In this document: positions 17,734 through 25,912 of the stretch, piece by piece
How positions within the stretch are numbered: the first letter of the stretch is position 1
How the letters are laid out: each line of letters begins with the position of its first letter
Source of the DNA: Desulfuromonadaceae bacterium
GTDB taxonomy: Bacteria > Desulfobacterota > Desulfuromonadia > Geobacterales > Pseudopelobacteraceae
Reading direction: 5' to 3'
DNA length: 64,000 nucleotides
Assembly: GCA_028712075.1 (NCBI GenBank)
Contig: JAQTQX010000009.1
Location: 84,837 to 148,836, forward strand
Position numbers and translations under genes: made by a program
The notes under the pieces: model-generated
Database searches by the model: none
What the model was told of the DNA's origin: nothing
Seen by the model: the letters and a program-made list of their open reading frames with translations, nothing else

Positions 17734-19761
17734 TTAGCAGGTTTCCACGTTGGCAGCGGTAATCAGAGCATCATCTCCTTTAGAGACCTTGAAGGTCCTG
17801 ACCAGTTTCTTCATCTGTTCGGAGAGTTCCAGCAGTTCGTCCGTCACACTGTTAGAGTTGCGGACCGAATCAGTAGCAAATCGCATGCCCTGTTCGATAT
17901 CCTTGAGCGCCAGCACCACTTGGCTGCTGGCAATCTGCTGCTGTTGCGTGGAAAGGGATATCTGGCGGGCAGCATCAGCAGTTTCCTCAACGCCTTCCAC
18001 ACTCTCGATCAACATCAACACGGTATGGGAGGCGTACTCCTGCCCCTCCTGAATCAGTTGGAAACTCTTTTCCGACGACATGACCAGGCGGTTGACCGAA
18101 TCAAGGATCTCCGTAATCTTGCCTTCAATCTCGGAGGTCGACTCGACCACACTGTCAGCCAAACGCCGAATCTCAACTGCGACGACTCCAAAACGCTTCC
18201 CCGCCTCTCCGGCGCTGGCAGCTTCGAGTGCAGCATTAAATGCAATCAGCTTGGTCTGGTTTGCAATATTGTTGATAATTTCCATAACTTTGTTGATTTC
18301 TTTCGACTTTCTGCCCAGTTCAACTATTTCGGTTAGATTGGTCTGGATATTCTGGCTGATATCATTGACCTTGAAATTAAGGTTCTCAACCTCGGCAGCG
18401 CCGTTTTTAGTATCGTCCAGGGTTTTGTCGGCCCGTTCTACGACACTTTGGCTGTGCCGGGCAATCTGGCTGGCCGTGGAGGTAAACTCCTCCATGGTGG
18501 ACGATATTTCCACCACTGAACTGGAGAGCTGGGTGGAAAATCCGGACTGCTGCTCGACACTGTTGGAAAGTTTACCTGCACAGTCGTGCACCCGGCCGGT
18601 CACATCGGAAAGTGTGCCGACAATGTGGCGTAGATTGCCGGTCATGGTGTTACAGACCCGCGCCATTTCTCCCAGTTCATCCTGGGAAAGTACCGGCACC
18701 TCAACCGTCAGATCGCCTTCTGCAACCTTGAGAGTCACATCTTTGGCTGAAACGATCCCGAAGCGCACGGAGAGATAACAGGCAATATTCAGATAAACGC
18801 CGATCAAAAAAAGCACAAACGAGATCGATAGGTAGGTCGTCATCCGGGTGCGGAACCCGGATACGCGCGCAGCAAGCAGACCATCCAGCTCGCGGGCCAC
18901 GACCTCATTGGCCCGGAATACAGCAGCATCGGCATTCTTTGCAGCCTTGGCCAGTCCGGCTGGAGTGGAAGCAGCGGTGACAATCGCGACACTCTTCAGA
19001 AATTCTGTGACTGAGTAATCGATCTCCTGCAGTGGCGTCTGGAGGCGTTCACTCAACTTCATATTTTTTTCACAGGAAGCACGGATATTTTTATTGACTC
19101 CCTCAACCAGGGTCTTGATCTGTCCGGAAAGCACGATCAGGTCGGTCCTGTCGCCAACCGGGGCGGCAGAAATGCCTGGCAAGCGCGACGCAATAATAGT
19201 GGCCCGCGACAGCGCCTCAGCCAGGGCCGGCAGTTTCGTGCTGAAGGTATCCATCAGGTAATAGCTGTCGATGTCCGGATCAAGGGTCAGGTTTGAATTA
19301 TCCGCTACCAGCACGATCAGTCCGAGTAGATCGGTTGTCACAGCGTTATAGGCCTCAAAGGTCTGGTGGGCAGTGCCCCCGCGAAGCCCACTCAGTTTGC
19401 CCATTTTCAACTTCAACTCCTGCAGTTGCCCTTTTGTCGCCAACATATCGCCGCGCGGGGCATGGGTCCGTTCAACCCCAGCCAGCAGCTGATCACTTGA
19501 GGTGGGTGCCCCACCAGCTTCAGCACCTAAGAGGGCCGTACTGCGTTCTTCAAGCACTCCGTGCAAAAGTTTACCCAAGGGCGTAGCATACTCCACACCG
19601 ATGCGCTCCTTGCTTGAAAACTCAATCTGTTCCAGAATGTTGGTAATGAGGAAATAGGAAAGCAGCGCGATCGGAACACAGAAGAATAAAGCGGCAATGA
19701 GCATCTTGCGCGAATAGGTAAGCCTGTTCATAAATCGGATTGCGGGCTGAACGATTAACAT
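17734..19761 (-). CDS. Methyl-accepting chemotaxis protein with NIT-like sensor
   Basis: A 675-residue membrane receptor. TM1 is about 20-42. A periplasmic helical region (about 45-305) contains ERSTALLGAEAG and DPDIDSYYLMD, resembling NIT/nitrate-sensing-type modules. TM2 is about 312-335, then HAMP and a long coiled-coil signalling tip (ANQTKLIAFNAALEAASAGE). It is the only receptor in the operon and so the likely dedicated input; the ligand is unknown. The start at 19761 is supported by GGAGG 9 bases upstream. Confidence 0.92.
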   Translation of the reverse strand: MLIVQPAIRFMNRLTYSRKMLIAALFFCVPIALLSYFLITNILEQIEFSSKERIGVEYATPLGKLLHGVLEERSTALLGAEAGGAPTSSDQLLAGVERTHAPRGDMLATKGQLQELKLKMGKLSGLRGGTAHQTFEAYNAVTTDLLGLIVLVADNSNLTLDPDIDSYYLMDTFSTKLPALAEALSRATIIASRLPGISAAPVGDRTDLIVLSGQIKTLVEGVNKNIRASCEKNMKLSERLQTPLQEIDYSVTEFLKSVAIVTAASTPAGLAKAAKNADAAVFRANEVVARELDGLLAARVSGFRTRMTTYLSISFVLFLIGVYLNIACYLSVRFGIVSAKDVTLKVAEGDLTVEVPVLSQDELGEMARVCNTMTGNLRHIVGTLSDVTGRVHDCAGKLSNSVEQQSGFSTQLSSSVVEISSTMEEFTSTASQIARHSQSVVERADKTLDDTKNGAAEVENLNFKVNDISQNIQTNLTEIVELGRKSKEINKVMEIINNIANQTKLIAFNAALEAASAGEAGKRFGVVAVEIRRLADSVVESTSEIEGKITEILDSVNRLVMSSEKSFQLIQEGQEYASHTVLMLIESVEGVEETADAARQISLSTQQQQIASSQVVLALKDIEQGMRFATDSVRNSNSVTDELLELSEQMKKLVRTFKVSKGDDALITAANVETC

Positions 19762-19776
19762 ATTTTGGTACCTCCA

Positions 19777-20175
19777 TTAATTTCTGTGCAGTAGAAACCG
19801 TTGAAAATCAACCAGTAGAACCATCTTCCCATTGCGCAGCAAAAGTCCCCACAACCCACCGCGCGCGACAAAAGGTTCCAGCAGTGATGGAAACAGCTGA
19901 AGATCATCCAGGCTGAATGCAGCGACATCTTCCATCATATCGATAATAACCCGGTACGACCGGGCATCATCCGTTCTGATGGAAAAAACCATTGGCGAAA
20001 GATACGGCTCCACAACGGCAGCATAAGCCAGTTCTTCATGAAACCAGAAGAGATCATCAGCCTGATGACCGTCATAGCCCGCAACCTCAACCACCTGGTC
20101 GGCATCAACGCCGAAATGTATGCCGCCAACTGAGAACAGTAGCAGGTTAAGTCGTGTACTCTCCTGGTCACTCAT
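19777..20175 (-). CDS. Short divergent CheW-like protein
   Basis: A 132-residue protein with the CheW opening LNLLLFSVGGIHFGVDADQVVEVAGY and a closing GKMVLLVDFQRFLL strand, but shorter and more divergent than ordinary CheW (about 150-170). It starts inside the stop of the upstream cheW (4-base overlap). Two CheW-type proteins with one receptor and one CheA may form mixed arrays, or one may compete for binding. The family is inferred from pattern and context. Confidence 0.75.
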   Translation of the reverse strand: MSDQESTRLNLLLFSVGGIHFGVDADQVVEVAGYDGHQADDLFWFHEELAYAAVVEPYLSPMVFSIRTDDARSYRVIIDMMEDVAAFSLDDLQLFPSLLEPFVARGGLWGLLLRNGKMVLLVDFQRFLLHRN

Positions 20176-20690
20176 AGCGCTATGAGAGCAGCCAACTTGC
20201 CGACATCAAGCAGCGAAATGGTTTCGCCGGCATAGGCGATCTCTCCGATCACCAGATCGCGGGCAGCACCATTCAGGGTTGCAAGTGGCGGCTGGATCGT
20301 ACTGAGCGGGATATCGACCACATCCTGTATGGCATCGATAATGACGCCGGAGTGAAAATCCCCCCGCACAGCCATGGCAATCAGACGCGTGCCCTGATCG
20401 GTCAGTTCCTCTCCAAAAAAATAGCTTATATCAATCACCGACTCAATATCCCCACGAACGTTTATGAGTCCAGGAATATATTCCGGCAAACAGGGAACCC
20501 AGCAAATATCGCATGCGGGGAGTATTTCCCGGATGTCAGCTCCGTAAAATGCATAGCGGTTCCCGCTGCACATAAATATAACAACCTTGACTCGTTCCTC
20601 TTCAACATCGACAATTTCTTTTGTACGCTGCCGTTTTTTGAGTTCGTCAACGACGTGTTCACTTTTCGGTTTTACATCGAATGGTAACAT
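20172..20690 (-). CDS. cheW: CheW coupling protein
   Basis: A 172-residue CheW-domain protein with a ~40-residue charged N-terminal extension. The core motifs are VVIFMCSGNRYAFYGADIREI, the conserved VPCLPEYIPGLINVRGDIESVIDI and IIDAIQDVVDI. It couples the receptor to CheA. ATG 20690, with GAAGGA 7 bases upstream, is preferred to GTG 20726, which has no ribosome site. It is the first gene of the long minus-strand transcription unit. Confidence 0.9.
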   Translation of the reverse strand: MLPFDVKPKSEHVVDELKKRQRTKEIVDVEEERVKVVIFMCSGNRYAFYGADIREILPACDICWVPCLPEYIPGLINVRGDIESVIDISYFFGEELTDQGTRLIAMAVRGDFHSGVIIDAIQDVVDIPLSTIQPPLATLNGAARDLVIGEIAYAGETISLLDVGKLAALIAL

Positions 20691-20859
20691 GGTGCGGTCC
20701 TTCGCAGTCAGCCCCGGAAGCAGCACCCAGGGTGATCAAACTGACAGGTCGATTTTGTTGATTGTAACCGACATTATTGATTTGTAAACGTCACGTTGAT
20801 AAATAATTTGCTACGCCGTAGACATGTACGCAAGCAGCTTGATTCCGTCGCTGCACATA

Positions 20860-20898
20860 CAAAAAGACTTCCGATACTGAGAGACCGGAAGCCTTTTT
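20860..20898 (-). terminator. Rho-independent terminator after rubrerythrin
   Basis: An AAAAAG-CTTCCG arm pairs with CGGAAG-CTTTTT across a short loop. A/T ends on both sides allow function in either direction. It separates the rubrerythrin gene from the chemosensory operon. Confidence 0.8.
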
Positions 20899-20967
20899 GT
20901 TTACATGAATAGATTCGGTATTAATTGTGACGGTATTCTCAGCGGAAATACCAAGTCCCCATTCCGG

Positions 20968-21510
20968 TCAGAAGTAGCGCTTCAGCAGTCCGGCAAATAC
21001 TTGTCCATGGCGGGCTTCATCCTTGCACATTTCATGAACGGTATCATGAATGGCATCGTAGTTGAGTTGCTTTGCTTTCGTCGCAAGATCTTTTTTACCT
21101 TTGCAGGCTCCGTTTTCCGCCTCGACACGCATCGCAAGGTTGGTCCTGGTATCCGTATTTACAACTTCGCCCAGCAACTCGGCAAACTTTGCAGCATGTT
21201 CAGCTTCCTCGAAGGCAATGCGTTTATAAGCCTCGGCGACTTCGGGATACCCTTCGCGGTCAGCCTGACGGCTCATCGCCAGATACATGCCGACTTCGGT
21301 ACATTCACCCATGAAGTTCCTCTTGAGGCCTTCGAAGATTTCCTGATCAACGCCTTGGGCGACACCGATTCTATGTTCATCGGCCCAGCTAAGAGCAGTG
21401 TCATCCTTCAGGACAAATTTATCCGCTGGTGCCTTGCATTGTGGGCACTCGACCGGGGGAGCATCCCCTTCGTGAACATAACCACAAACGGTACAGACAA
21501 ATTTTTTCAT
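20968..21510 (-). CDS. Reverse-type rubrerythrin (rubredoxin domain first)
   Basis: A 180-residue oxidative-stress protein. An N-terminal rubredoxin-like iron site ([20 protein letters not shown]) is followed by a four-helix di-iron domain with EXXH-type ligands ([25 protein letters not shown]). In classic rubrerythrin the rubredoxin domain is C-terminal; this order is that of reverse rubrerythrins, which reduce peroxide or oxygen in anaerobes. It has a strong ribosome site (AAGGAG) and stands alone with its own terminator. Confidence 0.92.
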   Translation of the reverse strand: MKKFVCTVCGYVHEGDAPPVECPQCKAPADKFVLKDDTALSWADEHRIGVAQGVDQEIFEGLKRNFMGECTEVGMYLAMSRQADREGYPEVAEAYKRIAFEEAEHAAKFAELLGEVVNTDTRTNLAMRVEAENGACKGKKDLATKAKQLNYDAIHDTVHEMCKDEARHGQVFAGLLKRYF

Positions 21511-21873
21511 TACACTCTCCTTTTCGGTTTTTTAACGGTGCCATTTAGGCACGTTTCTGGATGATACTTACATAAAACCGGCGCTGAGCACATCCAGTGC
21601 TGTTCGCGACGAGCACAGTTTTTCGTTTGCCAGAAGAAATCAGTTCCTTTTCTACGACCGGAACCGGGAGGTGAATAAACTATACCCACTATAATCTACT
21701 TCGCAACTTCATAACCGCTTTTCTTTTGACTGATTTCGATCGTGGAAAACAGAATGGTATTTAAAACAGGAGAGAGTTTCAGGAAACGGGAAGAATATGT
21801 ACATCAAAGGCTGGAGGTAAAATGCAGGGAAGGGTAACCTTCCGATGACGCCCCAACAGTTGTTACGGGAGCA
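21511..21873. other. Intergenic stretch upstream of rubrerythrin
   Basis: About 360 bases with no supported gene. It must hold the rubrerythrin promoter (minus strand), but no strong -35/-10 pair or known operator could be picked out by eye. Confidence 0.5.
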
Positions 21874-22194
21874 TCATAGCAAGTATGTTTTATTGTCCAG
21901 AAGCATCTCTAATTCTGTCAGGGCAGATCTGACAATTACTTCCAGTCGGTCACACGCTGAATCGTTTTGAAGTTTATTAAGATCGGATTGATTGACCAAC
22001 GTGCTGACAAACCGCCCATTTGACGATATATCCAGAATAAACATATCGCGACATCCCAGCGCCTGGGCATCGGTAAGGGATATTCCAGAGAGAAAAATGC
22101 CCTTTTGTTTTGCTAAATCTGAGGTAAATTCCTGGATCATATATTCTGTAAAGCACATGACATGCCAGAATGGCAAATTCAACAATGAAAGCAT
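21874..22194 (-). CDS. Hypothetical protein, about 106 residues
   Basis: A short unrecognised protein. The middle is polar (GIFLSGISLTDAQALGCRDM) and the C-terminal third looks helical (LEVIVRSALTELEMLLDN). No signal peptide or motif is evident. Three in-frame ATGs (22194, 22158, 22140) are possible and none has a convincing ribosome site, so the start and even the coding status are uncertain. It stands alone beside a degenerate region. Confidence 0.4.
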   Translation of the reverse strand: MLSLLNLPFWHVMCFTEYMIQEFTSDLAKQKGIFLSGISLTDAQALGCRDMFILDISSNGRFVSTLVNQSDLNKLQNDSACDRLEVIVRSALTELEMLLDNKTYLL

Positions 22195-22354
22195 GTTACA
22201 GGATATATCGTGGGACTGACCCCGTTAAATGGCGTTTCTTTACGGTTGTTTTGCGGCCATTGATCGTTTACTCTTCCGCCACACTTTTTTCATCTCGACG
22301 TCGCTGAATTTCTCATTAAGCATACTAAGTTGCTGTTTTTCAGAGGCGTGGACC

Positions 22355-22377
22355 ATATCCACAAAAAATGTGGATAA
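22355..22377. promoter_or_regulatory. Inverted pair of DnaA-box-like sites
   Basis: ATATCCACA (22355-22363) and TGTGGATAA (22369-22377) face each other across AAAAA. The second is the exact complement of the consensus DnaA box TTATCCACA. Downstream are GTTGATAAGT and an A/T-rich run. No dnaA, dnaN or other origin-linked gene is nearby, so it may be a DnaA-titration or control site, or a chance match. Confidence 0.4.
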
Positions 22378-22474
22378 CCCTGTTGAAGAAGTTGATAAGT
22401 TTCAAAAATGTCATAGAAAAACAGGGTTTTATCGGTTTGCATAGGGAATAAGCACAGCACATAACCACTTGATA

Positions 22475-22714
22475 TTACGTGTCAATAGTTATTTTTTCAT
22501 GCGCCGGTTCATAGAGGAAAATGCTGATCAGGTCATATCCTAAAAAATAGGCACTTTCTTGGCAGTAAACAAAAATCAGAGTAATTTTGCCAACCCCATA
22601 GGCAGATATCTCAGGCAACCCCGACAGCAGATGCCGCTCACAGCGCGGCACAAAATGCCATTGCTGCAATTCCCCGCTAATTTGGATGCTTTTACTCTGA
22701 ATACTGGTTGGCAT
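22475..22714 (-). CDS. Doubtful small ORF, 79 residues
   Basis: An unrecognised frame starting MPTSIQSKSIQISGELQQ with one hydrophobic stretch. No good ribosome site is present. It lies in a region without firm genes (22200-22860) that also holds a 38-codon frame at 22240-22356. It may be a remnant. Confidence 0.25.
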   Translation of the reverse strand: MPTSIQSKSIQISGELQQWHFVPRCERHLLSGLPEISAYGVGKITLIFVYCQESAYFLGYDLISIFLYEPAHEKITIDT

Positions 22715-22860
22715 ATCAAGAGTGTACTACCTGTTTTAGACCAAAGGTGGATTCAGGGCGGCAAGGCTTGAGTTGGCGAAAACGCACCATCCGTAGGCTG
22801 TGGAGCCGAAGTAAAGCCGATAAAGAAGACTCTTTGATGTAAAATTGATTTAATTTCCGA

Positions 22861-23808
22861 TTATCGTATGATTCCTTCCAAAATAACTGCCAGCATCGTT
22901 GTACTGACAATTATCCACAAAATGACCCCTTGAACAAGGGGGCGCATTCCCACCCTGCCGATAACCTCGCGAGTTAAACCGTTACCGACAAGAAAAAGGG
23001 TCACAACCAGGCCTTGACGGGAAATAGCTGCAGCTGTTTGCCACATATTGTGGAAAGAAGGCGCCAGAGAGCGCAGGGAAGCCGCAGCAACAAAACCTAT
23101 GATAAAAAGCGGGATCGGCAATTTCGTCCGGGTACGTGTAAAGCGCGCTGCAATCAGGACTGCTGGCGCAATCCAGACAGCTCGTGCCAGTTTGACGGTC
23201 GTTCCGACGGCAAGAGCCGAAGCGCCGAAGGCAGACGCCGCTCCGACGACACTGCTCGTGTCATGGATGGCAAGAGCCGACCACAGGCCGAACTGGCGTT
23301 CTGTCAAGGCAAAGTAGTGGCCGAGCGGTGGGAAAAGAAGAAGTGCAGCTGCATTCAGGCTGAAGACGGTCGCCAGGGAAACGGCTATTTCCTCATCATC
23401 GGCGTTAATGGCTGGAGCCATTGCAGCAATGGCACTGCCACCGCAAATAGCAGTGCCGAAGGAAATCAAGGCCGATGTTCGCGTTTGGGTATGCAGCAGG
23501 CGCCCCAACAGGAGACCCGCTACGACTGTCAGAATTATACTTATCGGGGTGTAAAGCACTGCTTCTCGACCGGCCTGCCATACATCAGTGATGCTTAGTC
23601 CAAAACCAAGCCCAACCACTGATAATTGCAGGAGCTTCTTGCTCCAGACGGAAGTTTGTCCCGGCCAAGGAGTGCCGGCCAGTAGGCTGAATAGGATTCC
23701 TGCGCATAAGGCGGTCGCAGGACCACACCATGGGGTTGCCGATCCCAGGATCAGGAGAAAGAAAAGAGGACGTTGTATGGAATTCATTATCACATTTGTT
23801 GTTATCAC
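22861..23808 (-). CDS. YeiH-family (putative sulfate exporter) membrane protein
   Basis: A 315-residue polytopic membrane protein of the YeiH/UPF0324 family, with about ten hydrophobic helices. The family hallmark GFGLSITDVW is near residue 70, with FGTAICGGSAIAAMAPAI near 118-135. Members are annotated as putative sulfate exporters; the true substrate is not settled. The GTG start overlaps the rhodanese stop (GTGA at 23805-23808); ATG 23787 is an alternative. It is the last gene of an operon with a rhodanese, CcdA and a thioredoxin-like protein, consistent with sulfur metabolism. Confidence 0.88.
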   Translation of the reverse strand: MITTNVIMNSIQRPLFFLLILGSATPWCGPATALCAGILFSLLAGTPWPGQTSVWSKKLLQLSVVGLGFGLSITDVWQAGREAVLYTPISIILTVVAGLLLGRLLHTQTRTSALISFGTAICGGSAIAAMAPAINADDEEIAVSLATVFSLNAAALLLFPPLGHYFALTERQFGLWSALAIHDTSSVVGAASAFGASALAVGTTVKLARAVWIAPAVLIAARFTRTRTKLPIPLFIIGFVAAASLRSLAPSFHNMWQTAAAISRQGLVVTLFLVGNGLTREVIGRVGMRPLVQGVILWIIVSTTMLAVILEGIIR

Positions 23809-24113
23809 GTTACCAGCGGATGCCCGTCTTTCCGCCAGCCAGCCATCTGCCCTTCAAGAAGAACCACATTCCGGTAGCCGAACATTTTGAGGAGCCCCTT
23901 TGCTATCTGCGCACGGGGACCGAGTTCGCAGGTCACCACCAGTTCAGCATCTTTTTCATCAGGAAGAGGGGCAAGATGCAGCAGTATTTTCCAGGTCGGC
24001 GCATGCAGAGCATCCGGGATGTGCCCCCTGCGGAATTCAAAAACTGTCCGGACATCGACAAGATATGGTGGGTTGGCACTCTTCTTCCGTTTCAGCAGTT
24101 CCTTTGGTTTCAC
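23805..24113 (-). CDS. Single-domain rhodanese
   Basis: A ~102-residue sulfurtransferase-like protein without a signal peptide. The active-site loop is VVTCELGPRAQ, with the catalytic Cys, and the flanking patterns YLVDVRTVFEFRRGHIPDA and LEGQMAGWRKDGHP are typical. GTG 24113 has AAGGAG 7 bases upstream and is preferred to GTG 24119, which lies too close to that site. It probably works in the cytoplasm in persulfide handling with the membrane transporter it overlaps. Confidence 0.88.
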   Translation of the reverse strand: MKPKELLKRKKSANPPYLVDVRTVFEFRRGHIPDALHAPTWKILLHLAPLPDEKDAELVVTCELGPRAQIAKGLLKMFGYRNVVLLEGQMAGWRKDGHPLVT

Positions 24114-24201
24114 GGCCACTCCTTACGCCTTATGCATCTATTCAGTTCCATTGTTTTGCTTTCAATATAACTTTCACTTCATTGCTTCTGGAATGCCTCG
24201 C

Positions 24202-24843
24202 TCAGAAAGCAACATTGCCAGCGATGATTGAATACAGTCCAAAAACAACCAGCACACCACCGGTAACGTAGCGCAGGATGCCTTCGTGCTGCAAAACTCC
24301 CTTTATTTTGTTCTGAATGATTTGTGAAGAGTACCCGACCAGCAGCATGGGCAGTGCGAGCCCAAGAGAGTAGAAACCGAGCAAAAGTACTCCTTGGGTT
24401 AACTGTCCACTGGTGCCGACCATAGTCAGAACAGTAGATAGGAAAGGACCGACACAAGGAACCCAGATCAATCCCAGCGCCATTCCGAGTACCAGCGCGC
24501 CGAGTCTTCCTTCACCCTTAACCTGAATATTTGCAAGCCGGTAAAAACGCTTGAAAAAACTCATATCCGCAATAACCATCACGCCCATCAAGGTAATAAT
24601 GAGAGCGCCTGCCAGTTCAATGTAGCGGGTTTTCCCTATCAGCATGGCCCCAAACAAAGACGAAACCGCCCCCATTGCCATGAATGACAAGGAAAGCCCC
24701 AGAACCACAATCAGCGGCCGGAGCCTGTCCTTTCTTTCCGCACCGGCCATAATAATCGGAATAACCGGCAGCACGCAGGGCGACAGCACACTTGCCACCC
24801 CTGCTCCAACCGCCAGTAAAATGTTAACAAAACTTACATCCAT
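24202..24843 (-). CDS. ccdA: CcdA/DsbD-type thiol-electron membrane transporter
   Basis: A 213-residue protein with six hydrophobic helices. VASVLSPCVLPVIPI in helix 1 and GLIWVPCVGPFLS in helix 4 are the paired Cys motifs that carry electrons across the membrane. It supplies reductant to periplasmic thiol proteins for cytochrome c maturation or disulfide reduction, which fits the many c-type cytochromes nearby. Its start shares one base with the stop of the thioredoxin-like gene (TAATG), so the two are probably partners. Confidence 0.92.
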   Translation of the reverse strand: MDVSFVNILLAVGAGVASVLSPCVLPVIPIIMAGAERKDRLRPLIVVLGLSLSFMAMGAVSSLFGAMLIGKTRYIELAGALIITLMGVMVIADMSFFKRFYRLANIQVKGEGRLGALVLGMALGLIWVPCVGPFLSTVLTMVGTSGQLTQGVLLLGFYSLGLALPMLLVGYSSQIIQNKIKGVLQHEGILRYVTGGVLVVFGLYSIIAGNVAF

Positions 24844-25244
24844 TATTTGACCCCATCAAGCGCCGTTGTCAGGGTTTCAACAGTCTGAATTCCCGGGGGA
24901 AATATCCGCTCAATTTTGCCCTTTTTATCCACCAGCACCAAAGACGGAAGACTTCTCACGCCATAATCGTAAAACGCCCTCTGGTCACTCTGGTTATTTG
25001 TGCTCACTCCGACAATATTGAAATTGCCCTTACGGTTCTGATGCAATTTTTCGAGAATTTCTTTCTGGAATCTGCATGGCTGCCCAAAGGGGTTCTGGAA
25101 AAATACCACCGTTGGCTTCCCGTTAGAGCCAACAATTTTCTTGAGTTCCTGGGTACTGAGCGGAGCAGGTGTATTTCCTGCCTGCGAGATCGCAGCAATT
25201 GCCAAAAAGGCGGTTATCAATACCAGCATGATACGATTTTTCAT
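24843..25244 (-). CDS. Secreted thioredoxin-like protein with one active-site Cys
   Basis: A 133-residue periplasmic protein: signal peptide about 1-22, then a thioredoxin-like fold (PTVVFFQNP, SLPSLVLVDKKGKI with the cis-Pro). In place of the usual CxxC it reads FGQPC, so only the second Cys remains. A single-Cys thioredoxin fold cannot form the normal internal disulfide. It may accept electrons from CcdA by mixed disulfides or handle persulfides. The coupling to ccdA supports a thiol role. Ribosome site AAGGAG. Confidence 0.82.
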   Translation of the reverse strand: MKNRIMLVLITAFLAIAAISQAGNTPAPLSTQELKKIVGSNGKPTVVFFQNPFGQPCRFQKEILEKLHQNRKGNFNIVGVSTNNQSDQRAFYDYGVRSLPSLVLVDKKGKIERIFPPGIQTVETLTTALDGVK

Positions 25245-25321
25245 TTTTCTTTCTCCTTGAGTATGGTTAAAAAACAGATACTTTAAAATTCAAGCTGCCA
25301 TTGACTACACAGAGAAACCGG

Positions 25322-25543
25322 CTACAGTTGTACTCGTACTGTCAGGTCACGAACAATTTTGTACGCCAACAGCGCAAATGGCCATGCATGCCATAACAGA
25401 TCAAAGATATCGATTGGGCGCTTGAGAGTACCTGCTATAAGCATGCTGATTTTTTCAACAATATGCGGCTGCGGATAAAATGGCGCCAAACCGAGAAGAA
25501 GGGCGGCCGGGATGAGGAATCGGTACTCCAGAAGATTGTCCAC
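25322..25543 (-). CDS. Small membrane protein, unknown
   Basis: A 73-residue protein with one clear hydrophobic segment (LIPAALLLGLAPFYP) and a second moderately hydrophobic stretch (WPFALLAYKIV). The start is GTG with GGGGTGAA upstream, about 50 bases after a -35-like TTGACA at 25601-25606 (minus). It is first in the operon with the thioredoxin-like protein, CcdA, rhodanese and transporter. It was not recognised as a family. Confidence 0.6.
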   Translation of the reverse strand: MDNLLEYRFLIPAALLLGLAPFYPQPHIVEKISMLIAGTLKRPIDIFDLLWHAWPFALLAYKIVRDLTVRVQL

Positions 25544-25593
25544 GTAACTTCACCCCAGAATAAAATAACTGCAACTGAATCTAAAATACAACA

Positions 25594-25613
25594 TATATGA
25601 ATGTCAATATATT
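25594..25613 (-). promoter_or_regulatory. Promoter element sharing an exact 20-mer with 45252-45271
   Basis: TATATGAATGTCAATATATT is found here and, identical in all 20 bases, at 45252-45271. Read on the minus strand it contains TTGACA, placed as a -35 for the operon starting at 25543, with TTAGAT 17 bases on as a weak -10. The sequence is also a loose palindrome (TATATGA/TCAATATA), so it may combine a -35 with an operator. Confidence 0.5.
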
Positions 25614-25657
25614 AATCCGCTTCATTACTTTTGATTTCACAGTCAAACAACTTCTCG

Positions 25658-25689
25658 GTTATTTGGCCGCAGTAATTCCGTCAAATAGC
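25658..25689. promoter_or_regulatory. Paired half-sites GTTATTTGGC-N12-GTCAAATAGC
   Basis: Two inverted 10-base half-sites (25658-25667 and 25680-25689) in the region between the thioredoxin-like operon and the octaheme cytochrome gene. The exact complements of both occur 11 bases apart at 41548-41578, between the porin and LysR genes. This is a strong sign of a common regulator; a LysR-type protein is the obvious candidate. Confidence 0.5.
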
Positions 25690-25912
25690 TTGAATACATA
25701 TGAAATATTATTCTATTACTCAACAGGTATCATAATTTTTGGACACATATCTGTTTAACTATATATTTATATTATAGCTTTTAATATACCATCATTATTT
25801 ATTCGTTTATTCATATACTTGGAATAATGTTTGCACCAGTCAAATCAATCAGTCTTCACATCTGCACATTAGTTGCTCCGCAGGAACATTTTGTTTTGAA
25901 AGGAAAGAGAAT

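Noticed and set aside
22240..22356. 38-codon minus-strand frame starting MVHASEKQQ
   Set aside because: Its start overlaps the DnaA-box palindrome, has no ribosome site, and the product is not recognised.
25544..25912. Cyclic-di-GMP riboswitch ahead of the cytochrome gene
   Set aside because: Such riboswitches are common before Geobacter cytochromes, but the conserved core could not be found here or elsewhere in the window.
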